From the NCBI GenBank assembly GCA_963693365.1, contig CAVNZM010000001.1, forward strand, positions 930,001-994,000: a stretch of DNA of 64,000 nt. The letters run 5' to 3'. Below the pieces are notes generated by a model. The model was not told where the DNA came from. It ran no database searches and saw only the letters and a program-made list of their open reading frames with translations. Positions 51,204 to 62,371 of this stretch are shown in pieces; position 1 is the first letter of the stretch, and each line of letters starts with the position of its first letter. Origin of the DNA: Amoebidium appalachense (Eukaryota > Ichthyosporea). The translations under genes were made by a program, and so were the position numbers.

Positions 51204-52137
51204 TGTTAAATTGTATAAGTATTTTGGGATGAAAGCAGAGACACAGTGGTGCAGTGTGAAAACACCACAGACACACAACAACAAAACACGGAAGGATCGG
51301 AGAAGTGTACACAACAGACATCAATGTTTAGACACGACTGAACTCAATTTATTTTGATCGCTAATAAATACCTGAAATTCCCTTAAGTTAAATCCATACA
51401 TGATTTCCGACCAGTCGGAAATCAGATCTATGTCTAAAATAACCAATCACAATTAACTGATTATTTCCCGGATAGATCCGGAGACACAGGAACGCACACC
51501 ATAGGTCACAGCTATAAGAAAGAAAAGAGGTGAAGAGTAACGAGGAAAGAGGTGATGTTTCTAACCTATCATCGGCTACAAAGACTCAGACATTTTCTGA
51601 CTAAGTCCACTGATTGGATATAGTACGGCAACACACAAAACAAAAGTGTTTGACTAAGCTATGAATCATACCTGACAAGCTAAAGTGTAGCCTAAGTGTT
51701 TTTCTACCAATCAAAACATAACGAGTAATATAAATCTACTCAACGTATATTAGTGAGAGAGAAATATAATTATGTGAAAGGAAACAAGAGAAGAAAGAAA
51801 GAGAAAAGAAAGAAGAAGAAAGAGGAAAAAAGAAAAGAAAGCAGGACAGAAAACACGAACAGCAAAACACAGTTATAACCGAAGATATTCATGTACACAT
51901 AACATGTACACGTTTCTCCCTCACTGGGTAGACTCGTGTACCTATAATCAGTTGCTGCAATCGATATCTAAACACACGAATATAGCCGACACAACACGAT
52001 TACAAGTACTCAAATACACTGGAGATCGATGTCATAATTTACGTACAAGGAGCACATCTTTTTCATTAAGTAAATGAATGAAAACATAACACGAACTGAG
52101 AAGATCTTACAATATGTAAATACTACGTATTATAACA
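51204..52137 (-). repeat. Element B 5' LTR (LTR-B)
   Basis: 934 bp; the partner of 45421-46354. The primer-site-like box is at 51191-51203 on the minus strand. Confidence 0.95.
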
Positions 52138-52142
52138 CTAAG

Positions 52143-52617
52143 TGTAGCCTAAGTGTGTTACCGTCCAATGAACACGTATTAAGTAACACAAATCTACCTA
52201 ACATATATTAGTAGAAAAGAAATACGATTATACACATGAAGACAAGGAGAGAAAGAAAAGAAAATAAGGAAGGAGAAAGAGAAAGGAAAAGAGAGCACAG
52301 ATCAACAAACAAGATAGTAACAGCATAACTATAACCAGAGATATTTATGTACACACGAACATGTACACGTCTCTCCCTGAGTGGGTGGATCCGTGTACAC
52401 ACATATAATTATTCTAATCGATATTACAACACACGCTTAAGGCCGATACAACACGATTACAAGTATACAAGCATATCGGAGATCGATGCTACACTTTACA
52501 TAATGTGGAGTGTGGCATATACACTAAGCATATGAACTGAAACATAACACAGACTGAGAAGATCTTACCATATGTAAATACTACGTATTACAACAGTAAA
52601 TACTACGTATTACAACA
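52143..52617 (-). repeat. Element A 5' LTR, distal part
   Basis: The LTR-A remainder after the element B insertion, ending with the doubled 22-bp terminus and the duplication CAACT. Unlike the other half of this LTR (45128-45420) it shows no excess of small losses. Confidence 0.9.
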
Positions 52618-52622
52618 CAACT

Positions 52623-54104
52623 CCTGCTTGTACTGCCGTGAACCTGGCCACCAGATTACCGACTGCCCTGAACCTGGCTGCCGTGTTGCCAGAAACGCCC
52701 GCAACACCAACAAGTCCGTCTCCTTTGCCTTCTCAGCTTACAATGTCAGCTCAGTCCCCGTGTCGTCCGACCCGGCCTGGGATTCCGGTTGCAACATGAC
52801 TGTTTGCCCCCACCGTGAGTTCTTCCAGGACCTCACCCCCCTCCCAGCCCCTACCCCAGTTGCTGCCTTCAACGGTATCCCCGTCTTGGCTACCCACCAG
52901 GGCCATATCACCCTCAACACCATAACCATCCACGGCACCAACACCCTCACCATTGAGGCCTACTACACACCGTCCGGTCAGGCCTTCCTCATCTCCACAT
53001 CTCAGGCTGCTGCTGAATACATCAAGGGTGACCTCAACGATGCCTCCACCCCGTCGTTCTTATTTGACCGACACACCGGCCGTCACCTCGTCAACCTCCG
53101 TCTGTACAATGGTCTGTACTACTTCACAGACTACACCATTAAACCCCAGCCAGTCCAGTAGATCTGGCTGCCACCACCAGTGTTCATCCCTCCATCTGGC
53201 ATTATCGTCTCGGACACCGTGCCATGACCGGCATCAAGGAGATGATCACCAAGGACCTCGTCATTGGCCTCCCCGACTCCGTACTTCACTGTGCCGTCCC
53301 TGATTGCCATGGCTGCATGATGGGCAAAACTACCAAGGCTCCATTCAAGGGTGACCGTCCTCACTCTGCTGTCCCCGGCTATGAGTGGCACTGGGACTTC
53401 TTTGAGCCTTCCACCACGTCGTACGGAGGTTCCAAGGTTGCTCTCGTTACCGTGTGCCGTGCCTCTGGTCTCGTGAAGATCTACCCCATGGCTGACCGTT
53501 CATCTACCCTGGATGTCATCAAGTCCCACACCCACCTTGTGTCCAATCATGCCTCTTCCACCGTGGGTGTCTACCACTTTGACTCCGGTTCCGAGTTCAC
53601 CTCTCAGGCTACCCGGGTTTTCTGCTCCTCCCAGGGCATCAAGGCCAGCTATGCTCCAGTGGACTGTCCCCAGCTCAATGGTTACGTCGAACGTCGTATG
53701 CGCTCCCTTCAAGAGATAGTCCGTTGCCTGCTGCACCAAGTACCCGACCAGTCTCTGTCCCCCAAATGTGGGCTGAGGCTCTGCAACATGCTGCCTACAT
53801 CGCAATGTCACCCCGTCCTCGGCTGCCAATGGTCGTACTCCGTTCGAAGTATTTTACGGTGTCAAGCCCGACATCTCCGAGCTCAAGGTGTTCGGCTGCC
53901 CAGCCTACACTCATGTCCCGGCTGCCAAACGTAACAAGCTGCAACCAACCGTCAAGCTCGGCATGTACATCGGCTATGATCTACAATCACATTGCCACCG
54001 GATCTTCAACTTCACCACTCACCGAGTGGGTCTTTTCCGTGACGTGATTTTCGACGAATCAAATTACGTTCCCCCCTAGTAACCCCCGGGCCATCTGCCC
54101 CCGT
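52623..54104 (+). pseudogene. Element C zinc knuckle, protease and integrase
   Basis: Resumes C: CLYCREPGHQITDC knuckle, protease WDSGCNMTVCP, then a stop/frameshift at about 53155 (CAGTAG). The integrase continues in the frame of 53224-53934: HHCC, WHWDFFEP, YHFDSGSEF, YVERRMRSLQ. A further break near 53762 deletes part of the C-terminal region, and the end lies in the frame of 53888-54079 (VFGCPAYTHVPAAKR). Cut by element D at CCCGT. Confidence 0.85.
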
Positions 54105-55030
54105 TGTTAATTTCTATAAGTATTTTGGGATGAAAGCAGAGACACAGTGGTGCAGTGTGAAAACACCACAGACACACACAACAACAAAACACGGAACGAT
54201 CGGAGCAGTGTACACAACAGACATCAATGTTTAGACACGACTGAACTGAATTTATTCTGATCTTCGAATAAATACCTGAAATTCCTCTAAGTCCAATCCA
54301 TACATGATTTCCGACCAGTCGGAAATCAGATCCATCTCTAATAGAAACCAATCACTAAGAACCAATTGCTTTCAGAGAGATCCGGTACGCGGAGGCGTAC
54401 ACGATAGGACACAGACACTAGTTAAGATCAACTCGTGTCATCATCAAGGAAGTTCTAACCTATGACATACTGCAAAGACTCAGACATATCACACTTAACC
54501 TTGATGATTGGTTAAAGCCCGGCAACACATGAAAACTAAAGTGAATTAATGAAGTCTAAACACACATGCTATTCTAAGTGTAGCCTAAGTGTGTTACCGT
54601 CCAATGAACACGTATTAAGTAACACAAATCTACCTAACATATATTAGTAGAAAAGAAATACGATTATACACATGAAGACAAGGAGAGAAAGAAAAGAAAA
54701 TAAGGAAGGAGAAAGAGGAAGGAAAAGAGAGCACAGATCAACAAACAAGATAGTAATAGCATAACTATAACCAGAGATATTTATGTACACACGAACATGT
54801 ACACGTCTCTCCCTGAGTGGGTGGATCCGTGTACACACATATAAATATTCTAATCGATATTACAATACACGATTAAAGCCGATACAACACGATTACAAGT
54901 ATACAAGCATATCGGAGATCGATGCTACACTTTACATAATAGGAGTGTGGCATTTACACTAAGCATATGAACTGAAACATAACACAAACTGAGAAGATCT
55001 TACCATATGTAAATACTACGTATTACAACA
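54105..55030 (-). repeat. Element D 3' LTR (LTR-A)
   Basis: 926 bp, TGTTAATTTCTATAAG to ATTACAACA on the plus strand. It appears identical to 59939-60864. Confidence 0.95.
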
Positions 55031-55466
55031 TCCCCACTTAAGACTTTGAAGTTTGTGTTATCATATCCCCACTGAACTAGTGAAATCTCCCCACTTGAGA
55101 ACAGAAACGGAAAAAAAAAAATTAAAGTGTGTACTTTTCCCGGGGGGGGGGGGGGGGGGGAGAAGGGGGGGGGGGGGGGGGAGAAGGGGGGGGGGAGGGG
55201 GGGGGAGGGGGGGAAGGGGGGGGGGAAGGGGGGGGGGGGAGGGGGGGAAGGAACCGGGGCAAAAACAACGAATATATATAACGTGTATAGGCGGTGTTTG
55301 ATTAACTGGGTTTTAAACCAGTGAAAGATAGAGTAGAGTGATGGTACAGGTCAAACCTTATATATAAACCCTAAGTGGGCATACCCACAAAGGCAATACA
55401 TATGATATAATGATGTTGATAAAGTAAGTAGTACACATGAGAAAATCACGCTTGAAGTAGGTCGGG
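55031..55466 (-). other. Element D 3'UTR
   Basis: AGTGGGGA motifs on the minus strand at 55031-55038 (abutting the LTR), 55066-55073 and 55088-55095; a G-rich plus-strand tract of about 110 bp from 55142; and an ACTGGG...CCAGT hairpin near 55306-55322. No coding sequence. Confidence 0.7.
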
Positions 55467-57365
55467 TCAATCCACAATATCCGGTAAACAAAGTCGAGCA
55501 CGATGGTGGACATGACTCGGGCCGGGGAGGGGTTTGGTGAGTATGTCAGCTAAGTTGTGGGCTGACTCAACGTAGTGGACAACCACGTCCCCACTGGCAA
55601 TGTAGTCCTTGGTGTTGTGATACCGGACGGCAATGTGTTTGGTACGGTGCTTGATGCCGGTGGAGTTGACGATGGCAATGGTCGACTGGTTGTCACAGTA
55701 CACCGGAGTCGGAGCAAGCATGGGACAGCCGAGTTCCTTGAAGAGGTCACGGACCCAAGCAACTTCTTGGGTGCCAGCATTGAGAGCAATCAGCTCAGCT
55801 TCAGTGGTGCTGGTGGCCGTGATGGGCTGGAGCTTGGAGTACCAGATGGCGGGCATACCAGCAAACACGATAATGTAGCCGGTGGTAGACTTCTTGCTGT
55901 CGGCACAACCAGCAAAGTCAGCATCCGTGTAGCATTCGAGTATGGGGGACTGGGTGGCCGAGTACTTGTAGTCAATGCCAAGGGCAATGGTGCCGAGCAG
56001 GTACCGGGCCACACGACGGAGAAGGTCCCAGTGAGTCTTGCCGGGGTTGGTGCTGAACCGACCAAGGAAGCCGATGGCATAGGCAATGTCGGGACGTGTG
56101 CACCGTGCCACCCAGAGGAGACGGCCGAGTAACTCACGGTAGGGCACGGTGAACGGTTGGGGGGGGCAATCAGCCAGGGAGACGGTGGTGCCTGCAGGGA
56201 TGGGGGTAGACTTGGACTTGGCATCGGTGAGGTTGAAGTCGTGGATGATATCCATGATGTAAGACCTCTGGTGCATGTGGAGGTGATGGGGATCAGAGTG
56301 ATTAAAATCAACACCGAGCATACGGTCAAATGGACTCATACGACAGCTGGCCATCTTGCTGATGTGGGCAGCCAGGTCACTGGCAGCAGTAGAACCCCGG
56401 GTGTTGGTGATGGTGGAGTCATCGACGTAGTTACCAGCCCGTACCACATCGTTGTTGGGGAAGAACCGGAGGTAGATGCACGGGTCGGTCTTAGTACGGG
56501 TCAGGCCATGGGCAAGAAGAATGCCGTCGAGGAAGTCGTACCAAGCCTTGGAGGCTTGCTTGAGGCCGTACAGGGCTTTCTTGAGTCTCCAGACCTTGCC
56601 AAGTGTGGCCATGGTGATGAATCCCGGGGGTTGTTTCATGTAGATGGTCTCGGTGAGTGGGCTGTTGAGAAAGGCCGTAGACACGTCGAGTTGATGTATG
56701 TCATGACCTTCAACAACGGCCAGAGCTAGGATGGCACGGAGAGCAGCCGGACGGATGACAGGGCTCTCAATCAACTCATAGTCAACACCGTATTGCTGAC
56801 TGAAGCCTTGAGCAACACCACGTGCCTTGATCTTGGTGTCACCAGCCGAGTTGAGAGTTTTCTCGGAGACAATCCACTTGAAGCCGACGATGTTAGCACC
56901 AGGGGGAGGGTCAACAAGTTCAAAGATGTCTTTGTCGACGAAGGCTTGATACTCAGCAGTCAGGGCTGACTTGACCTGATCACCATTGGGTCCGGAACAG
57001 AGTTGACGGACAAGTTTGGGTAGTTGGTCGATGTTGATGGGGGGACCGGGGGGGACTGGCAGGGTGGTGGTGGCTTGAAGTCCAACCTTGCCCTGGAGAC
57101 GGGCAGAACGACGGGGTGCAGGAACCGGGGTAGGTGGAGACGGTGGGGGGGGGAACTTGGAAGTTCGGAAGTGCAGGGGGGGCAACCTCCGGGCTGGACG
57201 GGGCCGAGTGGAAGTTGTCGGGGGAGCCGGGTCGGATGGGTGTGACGTTGCCAGGGCCAGGATGAGGGTCGGCAGGCTGGACGGGCACGGGGGCAGGGGG
57301 GCCGGTGGGGGGGGGTGTCGGGGGGAACGACGATGGCAGGAGGGGGGCCAGAGTACACCAGACAA
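55467..57365 (-). CDS. Element D reverse transcriptase-RNase H
   Basis: 632 codons. The true linker frame is entered near 57145 (PPTPVPAPRRSARLQ), so upstream residues are shadow. RT has NYVDDSTI at about residue 313, and RNase H has YTDADFAGC at about 473, then TTEAELIAL, CDNQSTI and HIAVRYH. Nearly identical to element B. The catalytic residues are present. Confidence 0.88.
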   Translation of the reverse strand: MSGVLWPPSCHRRSPRHPPPPAPLPPCPSSLPTLILALATSHPSDPAPPTTSTRPRPARRLPPLHFRTSKFPPPPSPPTPVPAPRRSARLQGKVGLQATTTLPVPPGPPINIDQLPKLVRQLCSGPNGDQVKSALTAEYQAFVDKDIFELVDPPPGANIVGFKWIVSEKTLNSAGDTKIKARGVAQGFSQQYGVDYELIESPVIRPAALRAILALAVVEGHDIHQLDVSTAFLNSPLTETIYMKQPPGFITMATLGKVWRLKKALYGLKQASKAWYDFLDGILLAHGLTRTKTDPCIYLRFFPNNDVVRAGNYVDDSTITNTRGSTAASDLAAHISKMASCRMSPFDRMLGVDFNHSDPHHLHMHQRSYIMDIIHDFNLTDAKSKSTPIPAGTTVSLADCPPQPFTVPYRELLGRLLWVARCTRPDIAYAIGFLGRFSTNPGKTHWDLLRRVARYLLGTIALGIDYKYSATQSPILECYTDADFAGCADSKKSTTGYIIVFAGMPAIWYSKLQPITATSTTEAELIALNAGTQEVAWVRDLFKELGCPMLAPTPVYCDNQSTIAIVNSTGIKHRTKHIAVRYHNTKDYIASGDVVVHYVESAHNLADILTKPLPGPSHVHHRARLCLPDIVD

Positions 57366-59875
57366 ACATCATCTTCAGTGTCAACTGTGGGGGGTGGGGT
57401 GGTCGAGGTAGCAGTGGTGTCGGGGGTCGGAAGGGTTGATGGAATGTCGGACGGGAGATAAGCTGATTCGTCGAAAATCACATCACGGAAGAGGCCGACA
57501 CGATGGGTGGTGGCATTGAAGATCCGGTGGCAGTGTGATTGAAGATCATAGCCGATATACATGCCGAGTTTGACGGTGGGGGCCAGCTTGTTCCGTTTAG
57601 AGGCTGGCACGTGAGTGTAGGCAGGGCAACCGAACACTTTGAGCTCGGAGATGTCGGGCTTGACACCGTAGAAAACCTCGAATGGTGTACGACCATTGGC
57701 AGTCGTGGACGGGGTGACGTTGATGATGTAGGCGGCATGTTGGAGGGCCTCAGCCCACAGTTTGGGAGACAGAGACTGATCTTGGACTTGATGGAGGAGG
57801 CAACGGACAATCTCTTGGAGGAACCGCATACGTCGTTCAACATAGCCGTTCAGTTGAGGGCAGTCCACCGGAGCATAGCTGGCCTTGATGCCCTGGGAGA
57901 GGCAAAAAGCACGGGTATCCTTGGAGGTGAACTCAGAGCCGGAGTCGAAGTGGTAAACACCAACTCTGGAGGGGGCATGGGTGGCAACGAGGTTGGTGTG
58001 AGCTGTGAGAATATCCAGGGTGGTGGTACGGTCGGCCATCGGGTAGATCTTGACGAGGCCAGAGGCACGGCAGACAGTGACGAGAGCAACCTTGGAACCT
58101 CCGTACGATGTTGTGGTAGGCTCAAAAAAATCCCAATGCCATTCATGACCGGGGATGTTGGAGTGAGGACGGTCACCCCTGAACGGAGCCTTGGTGGTCT
58201 TACCCATAATGCAGCCATGACAATCAGGAACATCACAGGCGAGGACAGAGGAGGGGAGACCAATAACAAGGTCGTGTTTCACCATGTCCTTGATGCTGGT
58301 CATAGCTCGGTGCCCCAGACGATGGTGCCAGATGGATGGGTTAACACTGGTAGTGGCAGCCAGAGCCACAGGACGAGTGGGTGGTTGAATGGTGTAGTCC
58401 TTGAAGTAATACAGACCGTTGTGTAGACGGAGGTTGACGAGATGACGGCCGGTGAGTCGGTCGAAGAGGAATGACGGAGTGGAGGCATCGTTCAAATCAC
58501 CCTTGATGTATTCGGCAGCAGCTTGGGATGTTGAAATGAGGAAGGCTTGGCCAGACGGGGTGTAGTAGGCTTCAATGGTTAGGGTGTTAGTGCCATGGTC
58601 GGTGGTGGTGTTGATGACGATATGGCCGGTGTGAGTGGCCAAGACGGGGGTGCCATTGAAGGCAGCAACGGGAGTCGGTGTCGGAAGGGGAGTGAGGTCA
58701 TGGAAGAACTCACGGGTGGGGCAAACAGTCATGTTGCACCCGGAATCCCAGGCAGGGTCGGAGGACACGGGGACGGAGCTAGCATTGTATGCCGAGAAAG
58801 CAAAGGAGACAGATTTCTCACTGCCTTGACGGGAACGGTTGTGTCTGGACATACGGCATTTCGGCTCAGGGCAATCGATGATCGTGTGATCAGGCTCGTG
58901 GCAGTAGGAGCATTCTTTCACGGACGGGGTGTTAGAACGAGCCGGGGAATCAGAACGACGGGAACCCGAGAAACGGGAACGACTGGGGGAACGAGACGTG
59001 GACCGGAAGGCAGGCCGGTGGGGGGAACGGGATCGGGTGTGCTGACGGGAGAGACGAGTTCGGAGGTCCGTGCCAGAGGTACGGTCAAGTCGGGTGCGTA
59101 AGTCACGGCGAGGAAGATCACGGGGGGGAGCACTGGCATTTAATGCCATGCTGGACTTGGAGGCACGGTGGGCACGGTTGTTCCGGAGTTGCATCTTGAG
59201 GTCTTGACGTAACTCGATGCCCTTGACGTGGTTATGGAGGGACTCGAAGTCGGGGAATAGCTTATCACCGAAGTGATAGTCTTCGATAAGACGATTGAAC
59301 TCAGGGGTGAGGTCGTCTCTGGTGGTGAGTTCATTGAAGAACTTCTCAGCTAGACGAGTGAAGTGAATGGACTCATCTTGGAGAGACTGGAGCTGGTTCA
59401 CGATGGTCTGCAGACGGCTCAGGTAGGTGGTGAATGATTCACCGGGCTGAAGGGCACAGGCATCCCACTGACGGTGAAGGATGCGGATCTGATCGGGTTT
59501 GCCTTGGAGATAGTGTTGACGGAATTTCCACATGGCCCGTTCAGGGTCCATGCCAATACGGTACTGGGCAACGGTGGTGAGGACGGAAGGGTCGATGTTC
59601 TGTATCATATGGAGCAGGAGGCAATTGCGGGCCTCTTTGAGTTCCGCGGTAGTGCCGTAGCCATAGAAGGGGGGTTCACCGTCAACCGCGACGGTGGTAG
59701 GGGGGACGTAGTTGTCAGCAAGGACAACATCCACGAGTCGGACACCTTTAGTGCCGGTCATCATGCCGAGAAAAATGATTTCCCATTGAAAATAGGTAGT
59801 TTTGCTATCGGGACCAGTCTTCCCTTCACCTTTCCACATGGTGATTTTGTTTACGCCAGTTTTGTTTGGATCCAT
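56960..59875 (-). CDS. Element D Gag-protease-integrase
   Basis: 971 codons from the ATG at 59875. Zinc knuckle at about residue 322, protease Asp of WDSGC at about 377, integrase HHCC from about 512, core WDFFEP at about 580, YHFDSGSEF at about 641, YVERRMRFLQ at about 679. After residue ~865 it passes C9 (57307-57315, minus strand) into shadow linker. A second one-base difference from B lies at 57145-57153 (nine G versus eight in B). Otherwise intact. Confidence 0.9.
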   Translation of the reverse strand: MDPNKTGVNKITMWKGEGKTGPDSKTTYFQWEIIFLGMMTGTKGVRLVDVVLADNYVPPTTVAVDGEPPFYGYGTTAELKEARNCLLLHMIQNIDPSVLTTVAQYRIGMDPERAMWKFRQHYLQGKPDQIRILHRQWDACALQPGESFTTYLSRLQTIVNQLQSLQDESIHFTRLAEKFFNELTTRDDLTPEFNRLIEDYHFGDKLFPDFESLHNHVKGIELRQDLKMQLRNNRAHRASKSSMALNASAPPRDLPRRDLRTRLDRTSGTDLRTRLSRQHTRSRSPHRPAFRSTSRSPSRSRFSGSRRSDSPARSNTPSVKECSYCHEPDHTIIDCPEPKCRMSRHNRSRQGSEKSVSFAFSAYNASSVPVSSDPAWDSGCNMTVCPTREFFHDLTPLPTPTPVAAFNGTPVLATHTGHIVINTTTDHGTNTLTIEAYYTPSGQAFLISTSQAAAEYIKGDLNDASTPSFLFDRLTGRHLVNLRLHNGLYYFKDYTIQPPTRPVALAATTSVNPSIWHHRLGHRAMTSIKDMVKHDLVIGLPSSVLACDVPDCHGCIMGKTTKAPFRGDRPHSNIPGHEWHWDFFEPTTTSYGGSKVALVTVCRASGLVKIYPMADRTTTLDILTAHTNLVATHAPSRVGVYHFDSGSEFTSKDTRAFCLSQGIKASYAPVDCPQLNGYVERRMRFLQEIVRCLLHQVQDQSLSPKLWAEALQHAAYIINVTPSTTANGRTPFEVFYGVKPDISELKVFGCPAYTHVPASKRNKLAPTVKLGMYIGYDLQSHCHRIFNATTHRVGLFRDVIFDESAYLPSDIPSTLPTPDTTATSTTPPPTVDTEDDVCLVYSGPPPAIVVPPDTPPHRPPCPRARPACRPSSWPWQRHTHPTRLPRQLPLGPVQPGGCPPCTSELPSSPPHRLHLPRFLHPVVLPVSRARLDFKPPPPCQSPPVPPSTSTNYPNLSVNSVPDPMVIRSSQP

Positions 59876-59938
59876 GATTGAAAAACGAGCGCGAGTTCTA
59901 GATGTGTGTAGGGAGCGTGCAAAAAGGGCTGCATAACC

Positions 59939-60864
59939 TGTTAATTTCTATAAGTATTTTGGGATGAAAGCAGAGACACAGTGGTGCAGTGTGAAAACAC
60001 CACAGACACACACAACAACAAAACACGGAACGATCGGAGCAGTGTACACAACAGACATCAATGTTTAGACACGACTGAACTGAATTTATTCTGATCTTCG
60101 AATAAATACCTGAAATTCCTCTAAGTCCAATCCATACATGATTTCCGACCAGTCGGAAATCAGATCCATCTCTAATAGAAACCAATCACTAAGAACCAAT
60201 TGCTTTCAGAGAGATCCGGTACGCGGAGGCGTACACGATAGGACACAGACACTAGTTAAGATCAACTCGTGTCATCATCAAGGAAGTTCTAACCTATGAC
60301 ATACTGCAAAGACTCAGACATATCACACTTAACCTTGATGATTGGTTAAAGCCCGGCAACACATGAAAACTAAAGTGAATTAATGAAGTCTAAACACACA
60401 TGCTATTCTAAGTGTAGCCTAAGTGTGTTACCGTCCAATGAACACGTATTAAGTAACACAAATCTACCTAACATATATTAGTAGAAAAGAAATACGATTA
60501 TACACATGAAGACAAGGAGAGAAAGAAAAGAAAATAAGGAAGGAGAAAGAGGAAGGAAAAGAGAGCACAGATCAACAAACAAGATAGTAATAGCATAACT
60601 ATAACCAGAGATATTTATGTACACACGAACATGTACACGTCTCTCCCTGAGTGGGTGGATCCGTGTACACACATATAAATATTCTAATCGATATTACAAT
60701 ACACGATTAAAGCCGATACAACACGATTACAAGTATACAAGCATATCGGAGATCGATGCTACACTTTACATAATAGGAGTGTGGCATTTACACTAAGCAT
60801 ATGAACTGAAACATAACACAAACTGAGAAGATCTTACCATATGTAAATACTACGTATTACAACA
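59939..60864 (-). repeat. Element D 5' LTR (LTR-A)
   Basis: 926 bp; the primer-site-like box GGTTATGCAGCCC follows in sense at 59926-59938. Confidence 0.95.
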
Positions 60865-60869
60865 CCCGT

Positions 60870-61631
60870 TAACTCCAAAGTTCCCCCCTCCAACCTCGAG
60901 CCCGATGATGACGTTTCCCTCATCGAGCCTGATCCCGTTCCTGTTGCCCTTGCCCCACCGACACCCCCCCCCCCACCGGCCCCCCTGCCCCCGTTCAGTT
61001 TCTCCCCGATGCCAACAACCATGCTCCCGGCAACGTCACCCCCATCCGTCCAGGCTCCCCCGACACTTTCCACTCAGCCCCAGCCAGCCCCGAGGCCCCA
61101 GCCCCGGCCGTCCCTGGTTTCCACGTTCCCCCCCTCCGGCTCTGGCACTAACCGTGCCTCCCCCCCGTCGTTCAGCTCGACTGCAAGACAAGCTCGGCCT
61201 CCAGGCTTCCATCCTCCTGCCCGTCCCCCACCCTCCCACCATCAACATTGACCAGCTGCCCAAACCCCTCCGTCAACTGTGCTCCGGCCCCAACGGAGAC
61301 AGGCTGCTTTGACTACTGAGTACCAAGCCTTCGTCGACAAAGGCATTTTTGACCTTGTCGACCCCCCCCCCCCCGGTGCCAACATCGTCGGTTTCAAGTG
61401 GATCGTCTCTGAGAAAACCCTCAACTCAGCTGGTGACACCAAGATCAAGGCCCGTGGTGTTGCTCAAGGCTTCAGTCAGGAGTTCGGTGTTGACTATGAG
61501 TTGACTGAGAGCCCCGTCATCCGTCCAGCTGCTCTCCGTGCCCTCCTGGCACTTGCCGTCGTTTAAGGCCATGACATTCATCAACTCGACGTGTCCACGG
61601 CCTTCCTGAACAGCCCACTCACCGAGACCAT
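60870..61631 (+). pseudogene. Element C linker and start of reverse transcriptase
   Basis: Pro/Ser-rich linker, then RT: IFDLVDPPPPGANIVGFKWIVSEKTLNSAGDTKIKARGVAQ, in the frame of 61279-61566. A TAA at 61564-61566 replaces the Glu codon of the VVEGHDIHQL motif in B/D. Several linker frames are broken at C runs (for example 61367-61375). Cut by a solo CopZ LTR at ACCAT. Confidence 0.82.
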
Positions 61632-62366
61632 TGTCATCTTCACATGATTCTCAGCAAGACTTAGAAGTTGAGTTTTGTATTTGTTTATTAGTTGTTGTAT
61701 TGTTTCCTTTTCCTTTCTTCCTTTCTTTCTTTCGTTTCTGTTTCCGTGTACACGACATCTTAGATCTGTGTACGTATCGACATACTTAGCTCGCGCACAC
61801 GTATTGTCGTTTGTGTCAAAATCTGTATATGTCATCCAATCATATCTCGTTTGTATTTTCCCAAATATAGTAACTTACATTCCTTTCTCATTCCTTTCTC
61901 ACGACGTAGCATTGTGCTATGTTCTCCAACTATTAGGAATAATTATATTTAGACGTGTTATGATAAGAACATGTATAAATGTATGTTGTGAACTAATAGT
62001 TACATAAGTGGTTTCATTTCGTTAAATGTTTCCGTGCTTTTATTAGAAGTTTCTTTCATTAGAGGATTGAGTTTTATATTCTATGTGTCGACAGACATTT
62101 TGATCGATATATTTTACACTCATAGTTTTCGTCTTTCTGATTGGAAAATAGAGTTTTCGTTCTTTTCATTGGTTTATCGTTTTCACATTCCCAAGTATAA
62201 AAGGGACTTCATCTTGGAATAAATATCAAGCAGTCGTATTAATTTCCTATGGTTCCAGAAATCGTTCCACCTCTCCGGTTGTGTTTCTCCCGTGTGTCTC
62301 TGTGTTGTGTCTTACATAACACCCATCTGTGCTCTCTGCTTCTCCGTTTACCCACACAAAACAATA
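61632..62366 (+). repeat. Solo CopZ LTR in element C RT
   Basis: 735 bp, starting TGTCATCTTC, with TATAAAA at 62196-62202, flanked by ACCAT (61627-61631 and 62367-62371). About 60 bp shorter than the solo LTR at 710-1507 because of a missing pyrimidine-rich block. The last bases read ACAATA instead of ATAACA, so the right end may have mutated. Confidence 0.88.
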
Positions 62367-62371
62367 ACCAT

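Larger units (their letters stand above)
45421..52137 (-). mobile_element. Copia element B (complete, LTR-B type)
   Basis: A 6717-bp element with 934-bp LTRs at both ends and the perfect duplication CTAAG (45416-45420 and 52138-52142), inserted in the 5' LTR of element A. Its interior closely matches A and D but its LTRs are of the diverged B type. One frame change separates integrase from RT. Confidence 0.95.
39317..52617 (-). mobile_element. Copia element A, split by element B
   Basis: Bounded by the perfect duplication CAACT (39312-39316 and 52618-52622). The element is 39317-45420 plus 52143-52617 (about 6.6 kb), minus strand. Both LTR ends carry the same extra 22-bp terminal duplication, which confirms that they belong together. 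Element B is inserted in its 5' LTR. Coding parts are degraded. Confidence 0.92.
54105..60864 (-). mobile_element. Copia element D (complete, LTR-A type)
   Basis: A 6760-bp element with 926-bp LTRs and the perfect duplication CCCGT (54100-54104 and 60865-60869). I saw no difference between its LTRs by eye. The interior matches B closely. Two single-base frame changes lie in the Pro-rich linker. Confidence 0.95.
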
